This document shows, in pieces, positions 8,205 to 15,900 of a stretch of DNA of 64,000 bases; the first letter of the stretch is position 1, and each line of letters begins with the position of its first letter. The notes beneath the pieces were generated by a model. The model ran no database searches. It was not told the origin of the DNA and worked only from the letters and a program-made list of their open reading frames with translations. Source of the stretch: Alkalicoccobacillus murimartini (GTDB taxonomy: Bacteria; Bacillota; Bacilli; Bacillales; Bacillaceae_D); contig NZ_JAUSUA010000001.1 in NCBI RefSeq assembly GCF_030813245.1, positions 124,001-188,000 of the forward strand. Reading direction: 5' to 3'. Position numbers and translations under genes: made by a program.

Positions 8205-9487
8205 ACATCTGTATTGGTGTAGTAGGTCCGGAAGACTCTGTGCAGTTAATTTGCGATACAGCTTCTGACTTTGAAACCATTCAGGTCATACCATGTGCAT
8301 ATGCAGATATAAATGAAGTTCCGGATATAATAAATGAGCATAAAAATAAGGTTGATCAGTGGTTATTTTCAGGCCAAGCACCGTATGCATTAAGTCTAGA
8401 AAAAAGACTAGTAAAGGAAGAGTCTGCTTGGCAAGTGCCCCTTCACGGGTCTAGTTTACTTGGAACCTTTTTAGAAGCATTTACAAAGATGAACTCAACC
8501 TTTCACTCAATTAGTCTTGATACGATTTCTCAGACCTATTCTGATTGGCTCATTAAACGCTTCTCCCTAAGTCAATTAACGATTAATACGTATTCGTATA
8601 TGGGTTATGTAACAGTCGAGGAGCTCATTGATTTTCATACAACATGTTATAAGACGGGTGAATCGAGTGTAGCATTCACGTGTATTCGAGCCGTGTATGA
8701 AGCATTAAGACAACAAGGAATCCCTTGTTATCGCATTACACCTTCAAGCCCGGATATTCGTGAAACGATTGTAAGGATTCAAGAACGAGCACAATTTCGC
8801 TATTATCGAAATGCTCAGCTTGCAATAATTGGTGTGGAAGTGTCTGATACAGCCAATTCACGAAAAGACGATATGAATTCGTATCGTCTTAAACACCAAG
8901 AACTTGTTTTGAGAAAGCTATTGCTTGAATATGCGGAGTCGGTCCAGGGGTCATTTATTGAGCAAGGTCATGGTCATTTTTCTATCTATACAACAAGAGG
9001 CGAAATCGAAGCTCTTGGATGGCCGTTTGACTTAGTTAAAGAAGCGAAACATGTGGCCAAATTAGACCTGTCAATTGGAATTGGCTATGGACAAACGGCA
9101 ATCGGAGCAGAGAGTCACGTACAAATGGCTCTACAAATAGCTCAGCAACATGGACAAGAAGTGATTGTATTAGTTAATGAAGAGAAGCAGGTGACCGAAG
9201 CTTTTGAACAAGAAGAACCTCTGCTATATGAACAGGTTCAATTTAAGAATGAACACTCTAAGTCTGCGCTAAGTCCAGCTATGCTTTCACGGATTTTTGC
9301 AAAAGCCCATCAGCAGCAAAAAAGGTTTCTGACAGCTCAAGAATTATCCCAATGGATACAGAGCACGGAAAGACATGCCAGACGTATTCTTTCTGAACTA
9401 GAACGATCTGGTTACATTAAGCAAACGGCTGAAGAACAATCAGGTCATCGGGGTAGACCGAGGCGAGTGTATGAGATTATAAAATAA
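8201..9487 (+). CDS. predicted transcriptional regulator with cyclase-like core and C-terminal winged helix
   Basis: I do not recognise a named family with certainty. The 428 residues read as three parts. An N-terminal alpha/beta domain (about 1-115) starts MNICIGVVGPEDSVQLIC. A middle region (about 205-330) carries LAIIGVEVSDTANSR and LSIGIGYGQTAIGAESHVQM, which look like a degenerate GGDEF or nucleotide-cyclase fold. A C-terminal winged helix-turn-helix (about 355-428) carries LTAQELSQWIQSTERHARRI and the basic end GHRGRPRRVYEIIK. It overlaps the AbgA-like gene by 4 nt and ends at a terminator. Its position in the operon suggests that it senses the amide substrate or product and controls the two amidohydrolases. 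No membrane segment is seen. Confidence 0.6.
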   Translation: MNICIGVVGPEDSVQLICDTASDFETIQVIPCAYADINEVPDIINEHKNKVDQWLFSGQAPYALSLEKRLVKEESAWQVPLHGSSLLGTFLEAFTKMNSTFHSISLDTISQTYSDWLIKRFSLSQLTINTYSYMGYVTVEELIDFHTTCYKTGESSVAFTCIRAVYEALRQQGIPCYRITPSSPDIRETIVRIQERAQFRYYRNAQLAIIGVEVSDTANSRKDDMNSYRLKHQELVLRKLLLEYAESVQGSFIEQGHGHFSIYTTRGEIEALGWPFDLVKEAKHVAKLDLSIGIGYGQTAIGAESHVQMALQIAQQHGQEVIVLVNEEKQVTEAFEQEEPLLYEQVQFKNEHSKSALSPAMLSRIFAKAHQQQKRFLTAQELSQWIQSTERHARRILSELERSGYIKQTAEEQSGHRGRPRRVYEIIK

Positions 9488-9496
9488 ATAGTATCT

Positions 9497-9526
9497 AAAA
9501 CCTACTCTTATGAAGTGGGTTTTTTT
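9497..9526 (+). terminator. rho-independent terminator
   Basis: AAAACCTACT (9497-9506) pairs, with one G-U, with AGTGGGTTTT (9514-9523), followed by a T-run to 9526. It ends the amidohydrolase operon. Confidence 0.75.
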
Positions 9527-9587
9527 GCTCGGAAGTGTGCTTTGAATGGTATAATAAGAGTTAAAATCATCCAATTGGAGCGAATCT

Positions 9588-10142
9588 ATGGACATTCATA
9601 TAGAGCATAAAGATATATCATTAAGTACACTGAAAATGCAGGACGCAGAAGAGTTATTTAACCTAACGGAGCAGTCGCGTCATTATCTTCGGCAATGGCT
9701 GCCTTGGTTAGATCAAATCAAAAAGGTTGAGGATACACGGACATTTATTAAATATACACTAATACAGAATGCGGAAAATAAAAGTATAAATGTTGCCATT
9801 AACTACAATGAACAAATCGTTGGTATAGCTGGTTTTAATGAATTGGATTGGAACAACGGAATAGCTAAAATCGGCTATTGGTTGGCGGAAGAGTACCAAG
9901 GGAAAGGAATTATGCTACGTGTGGTAAAAGCACTCATAGACCATGCATTTTGCACGTTGAATTTAAATAAGGTAGAGATACGTGTAGCTGAACAAAATAG
10001 CAAAAGTCGAAACATCCCCATTCGTTTAGGTTTTGTAGAGGAAGGTTGTATTCGTCAGGCTGAAAAATTGTATGATCACTACGTAGACCACATTGTGTAC
10101 GGGGTACTTGCAGCGGAATGGGAAAAACCAACGGAAAACTAG
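9588..10142 (+). CDS. GNAT N-acetyltransferase, RimL/YdaF-like
   Basis: The 184-residue protein has the RimL-type GNAT layout: HYLRQWLPWLDQIK near residue 30-45, the acetyl-CoA loop GYWLAEEYQGKGIMLRV (about 94-110) with the Q-x-x-G-x-G pattern, and ALIDHAFCTLNLNKVEIRV followed by NSKSRNIPIRLGFVEEG. Such enzymes acetylate alpha-amino groups of ribosomal proteins or small amines such as polyamines. GGAG 8 nt before the ATG fixes the start. It is a single gene, convergent with the LD-carboxypeptidase gene 8 nt away. Confidence 0.8.
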   Translation: MDIHIEHKDISLSTLKMQDAEELFNLTEQSRHYLRQWLPWLDQIKKVEDTRTFIKYTLIQNAENKSINVAINYNEQIVGIAGFNELDWNNGIAKIGYWLAEEYQGKGIMLRVVKALIDHAFCTLNLNKVEIRVAEQNSKSRNIPIRLGFVEEGCIRQAEKLYDHYVDHIVYGVLAAEWEKPTEN

Positions 10143-10165
10143 GGAGTAGCCTAGCTTACCGTTGG
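10123..10165 (-). terminator. terminator of the LD-carboxypeptidase gene
   Basis: Nested stems CCAACGG/CCGTTGG (10128-10134 with 10159-10165) and CTAGG/CCTAG are followed on the minus strand by five T (10123-10127). The outer arm lies inside the last codons of the minus gene and the other arm inside the acetyltransferase gene. Confidence 0.55.
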
Positions 10166-11071
10166 CTCGAGTATTGTAATGGTGGAGTTATTTGCATCAA
10201 GATTCACATTGGCTCCGATAGGAACCGCAGCTTTGTAAAAACCATGGGCTGTCTTAAGATTGGTGATAAGGGGTTTGCCAAGTGGAACAATAAAGCTCTC
10301 AATGAGCCCATCATAAGAAACGCCATAGGCCTCTTCACAATTTGTACACTCACCCATAATAATACCAGCAACTTGTTCAAAGGCACCAGCTTCTTTTAAA
10401 TGACTTAAATAACGATAGACTGTGTTAATGGGTTCATGGGTTTCTTCTAATACAAGAATTTTCCCACTCGTGTCAATTTCATAATCTGTACCTAGCGTGT
10501 CAACAAAAGATGTAATGTTCCCACCAATCAGTTCACCTGTTACATTACCAGGTACTAAGCTAATGAGAGGATCCTCCGGAGGGTTGGTGAGTGGTTTCGA
10601 TGGAATAGGTGCCGAAACGGCTGAGTAGAACTGATTAAAGTTATAGTCTGGTGTAGTAGGACGAAAATCAATTAATAGTAGACTTTGAAAGCTAAGTAAG
10701 TCTGCATATTGATACAGGACGTTTTGTAGAACCGTAATATCACTATATCCCGTTAAAATTTTCGGATTCTGCTTGATTACATCAAAATCAAGGAAAGGCA
10801 GAATACCAGCTACACCAACACCGCCACGTGAGGGCAAGATCATCTTTACAGAGTCATCATTAAACATGCGCATAAGATCAGCTGCTCTATCTTCAGCTGA
10901 TCCAGCAAGGAATCCATCTTGTGCATACACATTTTCTCCGAAGATGACGTTAAATCCTAATGAACGCAAATAGTCGGCACGTGTGTTAATGACGGCTGGG
11001 TCAAGTGGACTGCCAAGTGTGACAATGCCAATCGTGTCTCCTTGCTGCAATGCAGCTGGTTTGTTAGCCAT
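10151..11071 (-). CDS. LD-carboxypeptidase family protein (peptidase S66, LdcA/MccF)
   Basis: The 306-residue cytoplasmic serine peptidase has LQQGDTIGIVTLGSPLDP at the N-terminus, SRGGVGVAGILPFLDFD, the nucleophile motif GYSDITVL, LVLEETHEP with the catalytic Glu and the C-terminal TAHGFYKAAVPIGANV with the catalytic His. LdcA trims the terminal D-Ala from recycled muropeptides, while MccF members cleave microcin C-like toxins; sequence alone does not separate them. AAGGAGG is 11 nt before the ATG at 11071, with an in-frame TTG at 11080 as a weaker alternative. It is divergent from a lipoprotein gene. Confidence 0.85.
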   Translation of the reverse strand: MANKPAALQQGDTIGIVTLGSPLDPAVINTRADYLRSLGFNVIFGENVYAQDGFLAGSAEDRAADLMRMFNDDSVKMILPSRGGVGVAGILPFLDFDVIKQNPKILTGYSDITVLQNVLYQYADLLSFQSLLLIDFRPTTPDYNFNQFYSAVSAPIPSKPLTNPPEDPLISLVPGNVTGELIGGNITSFVDTLGTDYEIDTSGKILVLEETHEPINTVYRYLSHLKEAGAFEQVAGIIMGECTNCEEAYGVSYDGLIESFIVPLGKPLITNLKTAHGFYKAAVPIGANVNLDANNSTITILEPTVS

Positions 11072-11166
11072 ACGAGACAAGACCTCCTTTTTTTTATTTA
11101 TTTGAAATGTATATGCAATACGAAGTAGAAAAACCATGTTTTCTTAAGGTGAGAGGAACGAGTTAC

Positions 11167-12567
11167 GTGATAAAAAAGTGTGTAGGAATAAGTAGTATAG
11201 TAATAAGCTTGATTTTAACTGGTTGTGTTCAAGATCACTCAGATGAGATGTCTTCTAATGAACTTTATGTAGCGACCAATGGTAATAATGACAATCCAGG
11301 GACAATCAATGAGCCACTTCTAACACTAGAAGAAGCCACAGATCGGGCCGTTAAAGGCACAAACGTATTTATAAGAGAAGGTACTTATGATGAGCCTTTA
11401 ATTGTTCAACACAGCGGAAGCTACTCTGAGCCGATTGTATTTCAGTCTTATCAAGACGAGCAAGTTCGTATAAGTGGGAGGACATTTCAGGATCATGAAG
11501 AAGACATGGAACTTGTTCAAATCGTAGATAGAAGCTACATTACAATAAAAGGGTTAGAGGTTTGTGATTTAAGCACAGATCGGGATGAGAAAACGATTAT
11601 GGGTATTCTAGTGACTGGGGATAGCCAGCACATCCAATTGTTAAACAACCACATTCATCATATTGAAACTTATGCAGATGAGGGAAATGCACATGGAATA
11701 GCTGTGTATGGTGATCAACCTATATCCAATATTCTTATAAAAGAAAATATAGTAGAGGATTTAAAGCTTGGTTGGAGTGAGGCGCTTGTCCTAAATGGTG
11801 ATGTCAGCGACTTTTTAATCACTGAGAATATCGTTCAACAAAATAACAACATTGGCATTGACCTGATTGGTTTTGAAGGTACGGCTTTTGACTCTTCATC
11901 TGATTTCGCTCGTGATGGGACCATTAGCCATAATCGTGTTCATCATAATTCAAGTTATGGTAACCCTAGCTATGGAAACAATTATAGTGCAGCCGGCATT
12001 TATGTAGATGGAGGCAGTGACCTATTAATTCAGGAGAATAAGGTCTATCAAAATGACATTGGTATTGAAGCCACATCTGAACATAAAGGGAAAGATGCAA
12101 GTGGGATTCAAATGATTCGTAACACGGTTTACGAGAATCACTATACAGGCATTTCAATAGGAGGCTATGACGAACAAAGGGGCGGTACAATCGACTCTGT
12201 AATAGCCGAGAATATTTTATATAAAAATGACACAAAGGAAATGGACGGAGCTCAGGTCTTATTTCAATACAAAGCAGTAAATAATTTAATCAAAAACAAC
12301 ATTATGACTACAAGTGATTCTGGTTTGTTTGTGAGTATTGAAAATGAAGAGAGTCTTGATAACACATTTACTGAAAACGTATATCATAAGGAAAGGAACA
12401 AACAGCCGATTTGGATCGTACAAGGAGAGCCTATCACTTCACTTGAGGCTTTCCAAGAAGTGATAGGTAGTGATGAACGGTCTATATATGACGATCCTGA
12501 TTTTGTGGACGCAGCCCACTATCATTTTGAATTAAATGACGGATCACCTGCCAAATCTTTATGGTAA
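11167..12567 (+). CDS. secreted lipoprotein with right-handed beta-helix repeats
   Basis: The preferred GTG start at 11167 gives 466 residues that begin with a lipoprotein signal peptide (MIKKCVGISSIVISLILTGC; lipobox LTGC, Cys20), so the protein is anchored outside the membrane. The mature part opens with LYVATNGNNDNPGT, the DUF1565-type start found in many surface polysaccharide-degrading proteins. A series of beta-helix coils follows with recurring I-x-x-N-x-I/V patterns (ILIKENIVEDL, FLITENIVQQNNNIGIDL, LLIQENKVYQNDIGIEA, IAENILYKND). This fold is common in polysaccharide lyases and epimerases of families such as PL1/PL6/PL9. The catalytic residues cannot be assigned, so the enzyme class is open. 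Confidence 0.7.
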   Translation: MIKKCVGISSIVISLILTGCVQDHSDEMSSNELYVATNGNNDNPGTINEPLLTLEEATDRAVKGTNVFIREGTYDEPLIVQHSGSYSEPIVFQSYQDEQVRISGRTFQDHEEDMELVQIVDRSYITIKGLEVCDLSTDRDEKTIMGILVTGDSQHIQLLNNHIHHIETYADEGNAHGIAVYGDQPISNILIKENIVEDLKLGWSEALVLNGDVSDFLITENIVQQNNNIGIDLIGFEGTAFDSSSDFARDGTISHNRVHHNSSYGNPSYGNNYSAAGIYVDGGSDLLIQENKVYQNDIGIEATSEHKGKDASGIQMIRNTVYENHYTGISIGGYDEQRGGTIDSVIAENILYKNDTKEMDGAQVLFQYKAVNNLIKNNIMTTSDSGLFVSIENEESLDNTFTENVYHKERNKQPIWIVQGEPITSLEAFQEVIGSDERSIYDDPDFVDAAHYHFELNDGSPAKSLW

Positions 12568-12574
12568 ATTGATT

Positions 12575-12609
12575 AAACCTGTGAAGAGTAAACACTTCAC
12601 AGGTTTTTT
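12575..12609 (+). terminator. rho-independent terminator
   Basis: AAACCTGTGAAG (12575-12586) pairs perfectly with CTTCACAGGTTT (12595-12606), followed by a T-run. It ends the beta-helix lipoprotein gene. Confidence 0.85.
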
Positions 12610-12642
12610 GTGCGGTATTTATGTTAAAATGAAACAAACAAA

Positions 12643-12655
12643 CACATTTAATGTG
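12643..12655. promoter_or_regulatory. palindrome, candidate DeoR-family operator
   Basis: CACATT-T-AATGTG is a perfect inverted repeat 20 bp before the -35 of the deoR-type gene. The sequence ATGTGAAAAAC that overlaps it recurs at 12715-12725 beside the start codon. Two such sites around a promoter would allow autoregulation by looping. This is inferred from pattern and position. Confidence 0.4.
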
Positions 12656-12674
12656 AAAAACAATCAATAAATTG

Positions 12675-12703
12675 TTGACACATGTCGAATCGTGTTGTAA
12701 ATT
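12675..12703 (+). promoter_or_regulatory. promoter of the D-threonate operon
   Basis: TTGACA (12675-12680) and TAAATT (12698-12703) are separated by 17 bp, 27 bp before the DeoR-family start codon. Confidence 0.55.
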
Positions 12704-12729
12704 AACATTATAGGATGTGAAAAACGAAC

Positions 12730-13485
12730 ATGAATCCTAAATCAAGACGAGAACAAATTCAACAATTAGTAGAAGAACAGGGCAAGGTAGAGATTGATCA
12801 GTTAACAGAAGCCTTGCAGGTTTCTCATATGACAGTCCGGCGTGACTTAGCATTATTAGAAGAAGAACAGAAGTTGATTCGTACGCACGGTGGTGCGGTT
12901 CTTCCAAAAGCATTAGTGAAAGAAACACCTTATGTAAGCAAAGAAACAAAAGAACTGCAGGCCAAACGTTCGATCGCAGAAAAAGCTGTATCGATTGTTG
13001 GGCAAGGGGCAACGATTTTGGTGGATTCAGGAACGACAACACTTGAAATTGTACGCCTGCTCAAAAATCGCGAGGATGTCACCATTATTACAAACGACAT
13101 TAAGATTGCAGCTGAATTAGTTGATGCAAAACCACGCTGTATTGTAACGGGTGGCGAGGTACAGCCAAAGGTAGGAGCATTATACGGGGCTCATGCTTAT
13201 GATTTGCTGCGCAGCATACATGTTGATTTATTTATCTTAGGAGCTCACGCTGTTCATTCACATGTTGGAGTGACGGCACCAACTTTAGAAAAAGCGAAGA
13301 TGAAGCAATTAATGATTCAAGCAGCTGAACAGACTTGGCTTGTATGTGATAGTAGTAAATTTAATGAAAAATCTTTTGCTCATGTATGCGAATTACATGA
13401 AGTAGAAGGTTTGGTGACAGATGATCGTCTATCTGATACTGAATTAGAAGAATTTCACCAAAATTGCGTTAAAGCACCTTTATAG
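12730..13485 (+). CDS. DeoR/GlpR family transcriptional regulator
   Basis: The 251-residue protein starts with the DeoR helix-turn-helix (SRREQIQQLVEEQGKVEI, then LQVSHMTVRRDLALLEEE and LIRTHGGAVLP; residues 4-58). A sugar-phosphate sensor domain follows, with the DSGTTTLEIVRLL, ITNDIKIAAEL, VTGGEVQPKVGALYG and VCDSSKFNEKSF motifs. It leads the operon of the sugar-acid kinase, PdxA2 and GntP permease, with 17 nt to the kinase start, so it is the likely repressor, with a phosphorylated four-carbon acid as inducer. Confidence 0.85.
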   Translation: MNPKSRREQIQQLVEEQGKVEIDQLTEALQVSHMTVRRDLALLEEEQKLIRTHGGAVLPKALVKETPYVSKETKELQAKRSIAEKAVSIVGQGATILVDSGTTTLEIVRLLKNREDVTIITNDIKIAAELVDAKPRCIVTGGEVQPKVGALYGAHAYDLLRSIHVDLFILGAHAVHSHVGVTAPTLEKAKMKQLMIQAAEQTWLVCDSSKFNEKSFAHVCELHEVEGLVTDDRLSDTELEEFHQNCVKAPL

Positions 13486-13502
13486 ATCAGGGGGAAGTTG
13501 TG

Positions 13503-14792
13503 ATGAAAATAGGTGTGATTGCAGATGATTTAACAGGAGCAAATGCATCTGGCGTAAAGCTAGTGAAGCAAGGCTTTCAAGCAACCACAATTGTACACAG
13601 TGCCAATCTACCAACCAATGGTTATCATGATGTAGTCATTATGGATACGGATAGCCGTTATATGGATAAGGAGATGGCGCGACAGCGTGTAGCGAAGGCT
13701 ATGAGCCAGTTAAAGGATTGGGGAGCCAGTGTTTTTACCAAACGAATTGATAGCACCATTCGCGGAAACATTGGAGAAGAGATAGATGAGATGCTGAGAC
13801 ACATGGATGAGGATGCCGTGTCTGTCATAGTTCCTTCATTTCCCGACTCTGGCAGAGTGACAACGGGTGGTTATCTACTCCTTGACGGCGTTCCGCTTCA
13901 GGAGACATATGTTTCAAAGGACCCTGTGGCACCCATTACTAAGTCATATGTTCCAGAATTAATTGCTGAACAGTCGACCCATCAGGTAGGCTACGTTGGG
14001 TTGAATGCTGTAATGGATGGACAAGATGTTTTTCTAGCTGCATTTACAGAGCAGATTAACCAAGGGAACAAGCTCATTGTGGTAGATGCAGTAACAAATG
14101 AACAAATTGAAGACATCGCTGATGCATTATCAAAGAGTGAACGACAGATTCTTTGTGCCGATCCAGGGCCTCTAACGGCAAATTATGCCCGTTCATTATC
14201 AAAGGATCATGTCAAAAAGGCAACCATCCTTGTATCAGTTGGGAGTGCAACAAGTCTCACGGGTACGCAGCTTGAATATTTAATTGAAAAAACAGGATCA
14301 ACACCTGTTTATGTGGACCCAGAACCATTAGCAAGTTATACAGAGACCTGGGAAGCAGAAGTGGAGAGAGCAACGGAGCAAGCATTTAAGCAAGCGGCAA
14401 CAAATCATGTGTTAATTGTGACGACACACAAGCCTGGACAAGAGCTCGTGGATCTTAAGGCTAAGGCAGCTATTGAAGGAAAGAGCCGTGATGCCTTAGC
14501 AAAACGAATTACCGATGGACTAGCGACGATAAGTCGAAAACTCTTAACGAACGAAGAACTCACCTTTGCTGGATGTTTTACTAGTGGTGGTGATGTAACC
14601 GCTTCAGTTTGTGCTTTAGGCCGGGCAAACGGAATTTCACTGAAGGACGAAGTGATGCCTCTAGCGGCTTACGGGACTTTTGATGGCGGGTACTTTGATG
14701 GTCTGCCAGTTGTCACTAAGGGTGGTTTAATTGGAGACAAAAAGGCCATCTATGAATGCGTGAAATTTGTACAGACAAAAGCAACAATATAA
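13503..14792 (+). CDS. dtnK: four-carbon acid sugar kinase (D-threonate kinase)
   Basis: The 429-residue protein belongs to the DUF1537 kinase family. The N-terminal domain has VIADDLTGANASGVKL (5-20), the substrate-side Arg/Asp segment FTKRIDSTIRGNIGEEID and VIVPSFPDSGRVTTGG. The C-terminal ATP domain has LVSVGSATSLTGTQLEYL and FTSGGDVTASVC. DtnK phosphorylates D-threonate to D-threonate 4-phosphate. The assignment rests on the direct pairing with a PdxA2-type dehydrogenase, the partner that defines the D-threonate route. Without the LtnD, OtnI or OtnC genes, an L-threonate or D-erythronate route is less likely. The ATG at 13503 is preferred over GTG at 13500 because GGGGAA lies 6 nt upstream. 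Confidence 0.8.
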   Translation: MKIGVIADDLTGANASGVKLVKQGFQATTIVHSANLPTNGYHDVVIMDTDSRYMDKEMARQRVAKAMSQLKDWGASVFTKRIDSTIRGNIGEEIDEMLRHMDEDAVSVIVPSFPDSGRVTTGGYLLLDGVPLQETYVSKDPVAPITKSYVPELIAEQSTHQVGYVGLNAVMDGQDVFLAAFTEQINQGNKLIVVDAVTNEQIEDIADALSKSERQILCADPGPLTANYARSLSKDHVKKATILVSVGSATSLTGTQLEYLIEKTGSTPVYVDPEPLASYTETWEAEVERATEQAFKQAATNHVLIVTTHKPGQELVDLKAKAAIEGKSRDALAKRITDGLATISRKLLTNEELTFAGCFTSGGDVTASVCALGRANGISLKDEVMPLAAYGTFDGGYFDGLPVVTKGGLIGDKKAIYECVKFVQTKATI

Positions 14793-14825
14793 AAAAAGAA
14801 CAGTATAAAAAAGGAGAGATTTTTT

Positions 14826-15821
14826 ATGACAAAGCCAGTTATTGCAGTAACAATGGGTGACCCAGCAGGTATAGGACCTGAGATTACAGTCGGGTCGTTA
14901 GACAAAAAAGAAATTTATGATATCTGCACACCGGTAGTAGTAGGAAATGCTGATATTTTAGAAAAAATGCTTCCAGTTAAAAAAGCGGACCTAAAAATTA
15001 ATCGGATCAACAATGTAAGTGAAGCTGTTGGTCAATACGGTACCATTGATGTGATTCATTTAGGTGAATTAAAAGGGTACGAGCTTGGAAAGGTAAATGG
15101 CGAGTGTGGCCAAGCAGCGTTTGATTACATTAAACATGCTGTAGAGCTTTGCCAGTCGAATCAAGCCCAAGCGATGGCAACAGCGCCTATTAATAAAGAG
15201 TCTCTTAAGGCAGCTGAAGTACCTTATATCGGACATACAGAAATGCTTGCAGGCTTTGCAGATATTGCCGATCCACTAACGATGTTTGAAGTACTGAACA
15301 TGCGTATCTTCTTCCTAACACGCCACCTTTCTTTGAAGGATGCAATCGGACAAATGACGAAAGAGCGTGTCCATGATTACTTAATTCGTTGTGACGAAGC
15401 ACTTAAGAAATTAGGAGTGGAAGATCGCAAATTTGCAGTGGCTGGTCTAAATCCACACAGCGGCGAAAATGGATTGTTTGGCTACGAAGAAGTAGATGAA
15501 ATCAGACCAGGAATTGAATTGGCTAAAGCGGATGGAATTGATGTAGTTGGTCCAGTACCTGCGGATTCAGTATTCTATCAAGCATTAAATGGTCGTTATG
15601 ATGCTGTACTTTCTCTGTATCATGACCAAGGACATATTGCTGCGAAAATGACCGATTTCCATCGTACGATTTCAATTACAAATGGTCTGCCATTCCTCAG
15701 AACGTCTGTGGATCATGGTACTGCCTTTGATATTGCAGGTGAAGGTCTTGCAAGCTCAGTCAGCATGGAAGAAAGCATTAAGCTAGCTGCGAAATACGCA
15801 CCACATTTCGCGAATGCATAA
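14826..15821 (+). CDS. pdxA2: D-threonate 4-phosphate dehydrogenase (PdxA2)
   Basis: The 331-residue protein is a PdxA-family, metal-dependent NAD dehydrogenase. It shows VTMGDPAGIGPEI (8-20), GHTEMLAGF with the first metal His, FLTRHLSLKDA, AGLNPHSGENGLFG with the second His, LYHDQGHIAAKM with the third, and the NAD-side end TNGLPFLRTSVDHGTAFDI. PdxA2 oxidises D-threonate 4-phosphate, which then loses CO2 to give dihydroxyacetone phosphate. The kinase upstream (33 nt gap) and GntP permease downstream make this catabolic role far more likely than vitamin B6 synthesis. AAAAAAGGAGAG precedes the ATG at 14826. Confidence 0.85.
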   Translation: MTKPVIAVTMGDPAGIGPEITVGSLDKKEIYDICTPVVVGNADILEKMLPVKKADLKINRINNVSEAVGQYGTIDVIHLGELKGYELGKVNGECGQAAFDYIKHAVELCQSNQAQAMATAPINKESLKAAEVPYIGHTEMLAGFADIADPLTMFEVLNMRIFFLTRHLSLKDAIGQMTKERVHDYLIRCDEALKKLGVEDRKFAVAGLNPHSGENGLFGYEEVDEIRPGIELAKADGIDVVGPVPADSVFYQALNGRYDAVLSLYHDQGHIAAKMTDFHRTISITNGLPFLRTSVDHGTAFDIAGEGLASSVSMEESIKLAAKYAPHFANA

Positions 15822-15831
15822 GACACCGACG

Positions 15832-15859
15832 TAACAAAGCCGCCATCGCGGCTTTGTTA
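15832..15859 (+). other. strong hairpin between pdxA2 and gntP-type gene
   Basis: AACAAAGCCGC (15833-15843) pairs perfectly with GCGGCTTTGTT (15848-15858) around a CATC tetraloop, and one more T-A pair extends the stem. There is no T-run, so it is more likely an mRNA-stabilising or partial termination element than a full terminator. Confidence 0.6.
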
Positions 15860-15870
15860 TAACTGGAAAA

Positions 15871-15884
15871 ATAAAGCGCTTACC
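15871..15884. promoter_or_regulatory. weak cre-like site upstream of the permease gene
   Basis: ATAAAGCGCTTACC keeps the cre core AAGCGCTTAC but lacks the TG at the left end and A at the right. It lies just after the intercistronic hairpin and before AAAGGAGG of the permease. Confidence 0.3.
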
Positions 15885-15900
15885 AAAGGAGGAAAGTAGA

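Noticed and set aside
14826-15821. Vitamin B6 enzyme PdxA
   Set aside because: The operon with a DUF1537 kinase and GntP permease points to the PdxA2 catabolic role, and Bacillus-type organisms generally make B6 through PdxS/PdxT.
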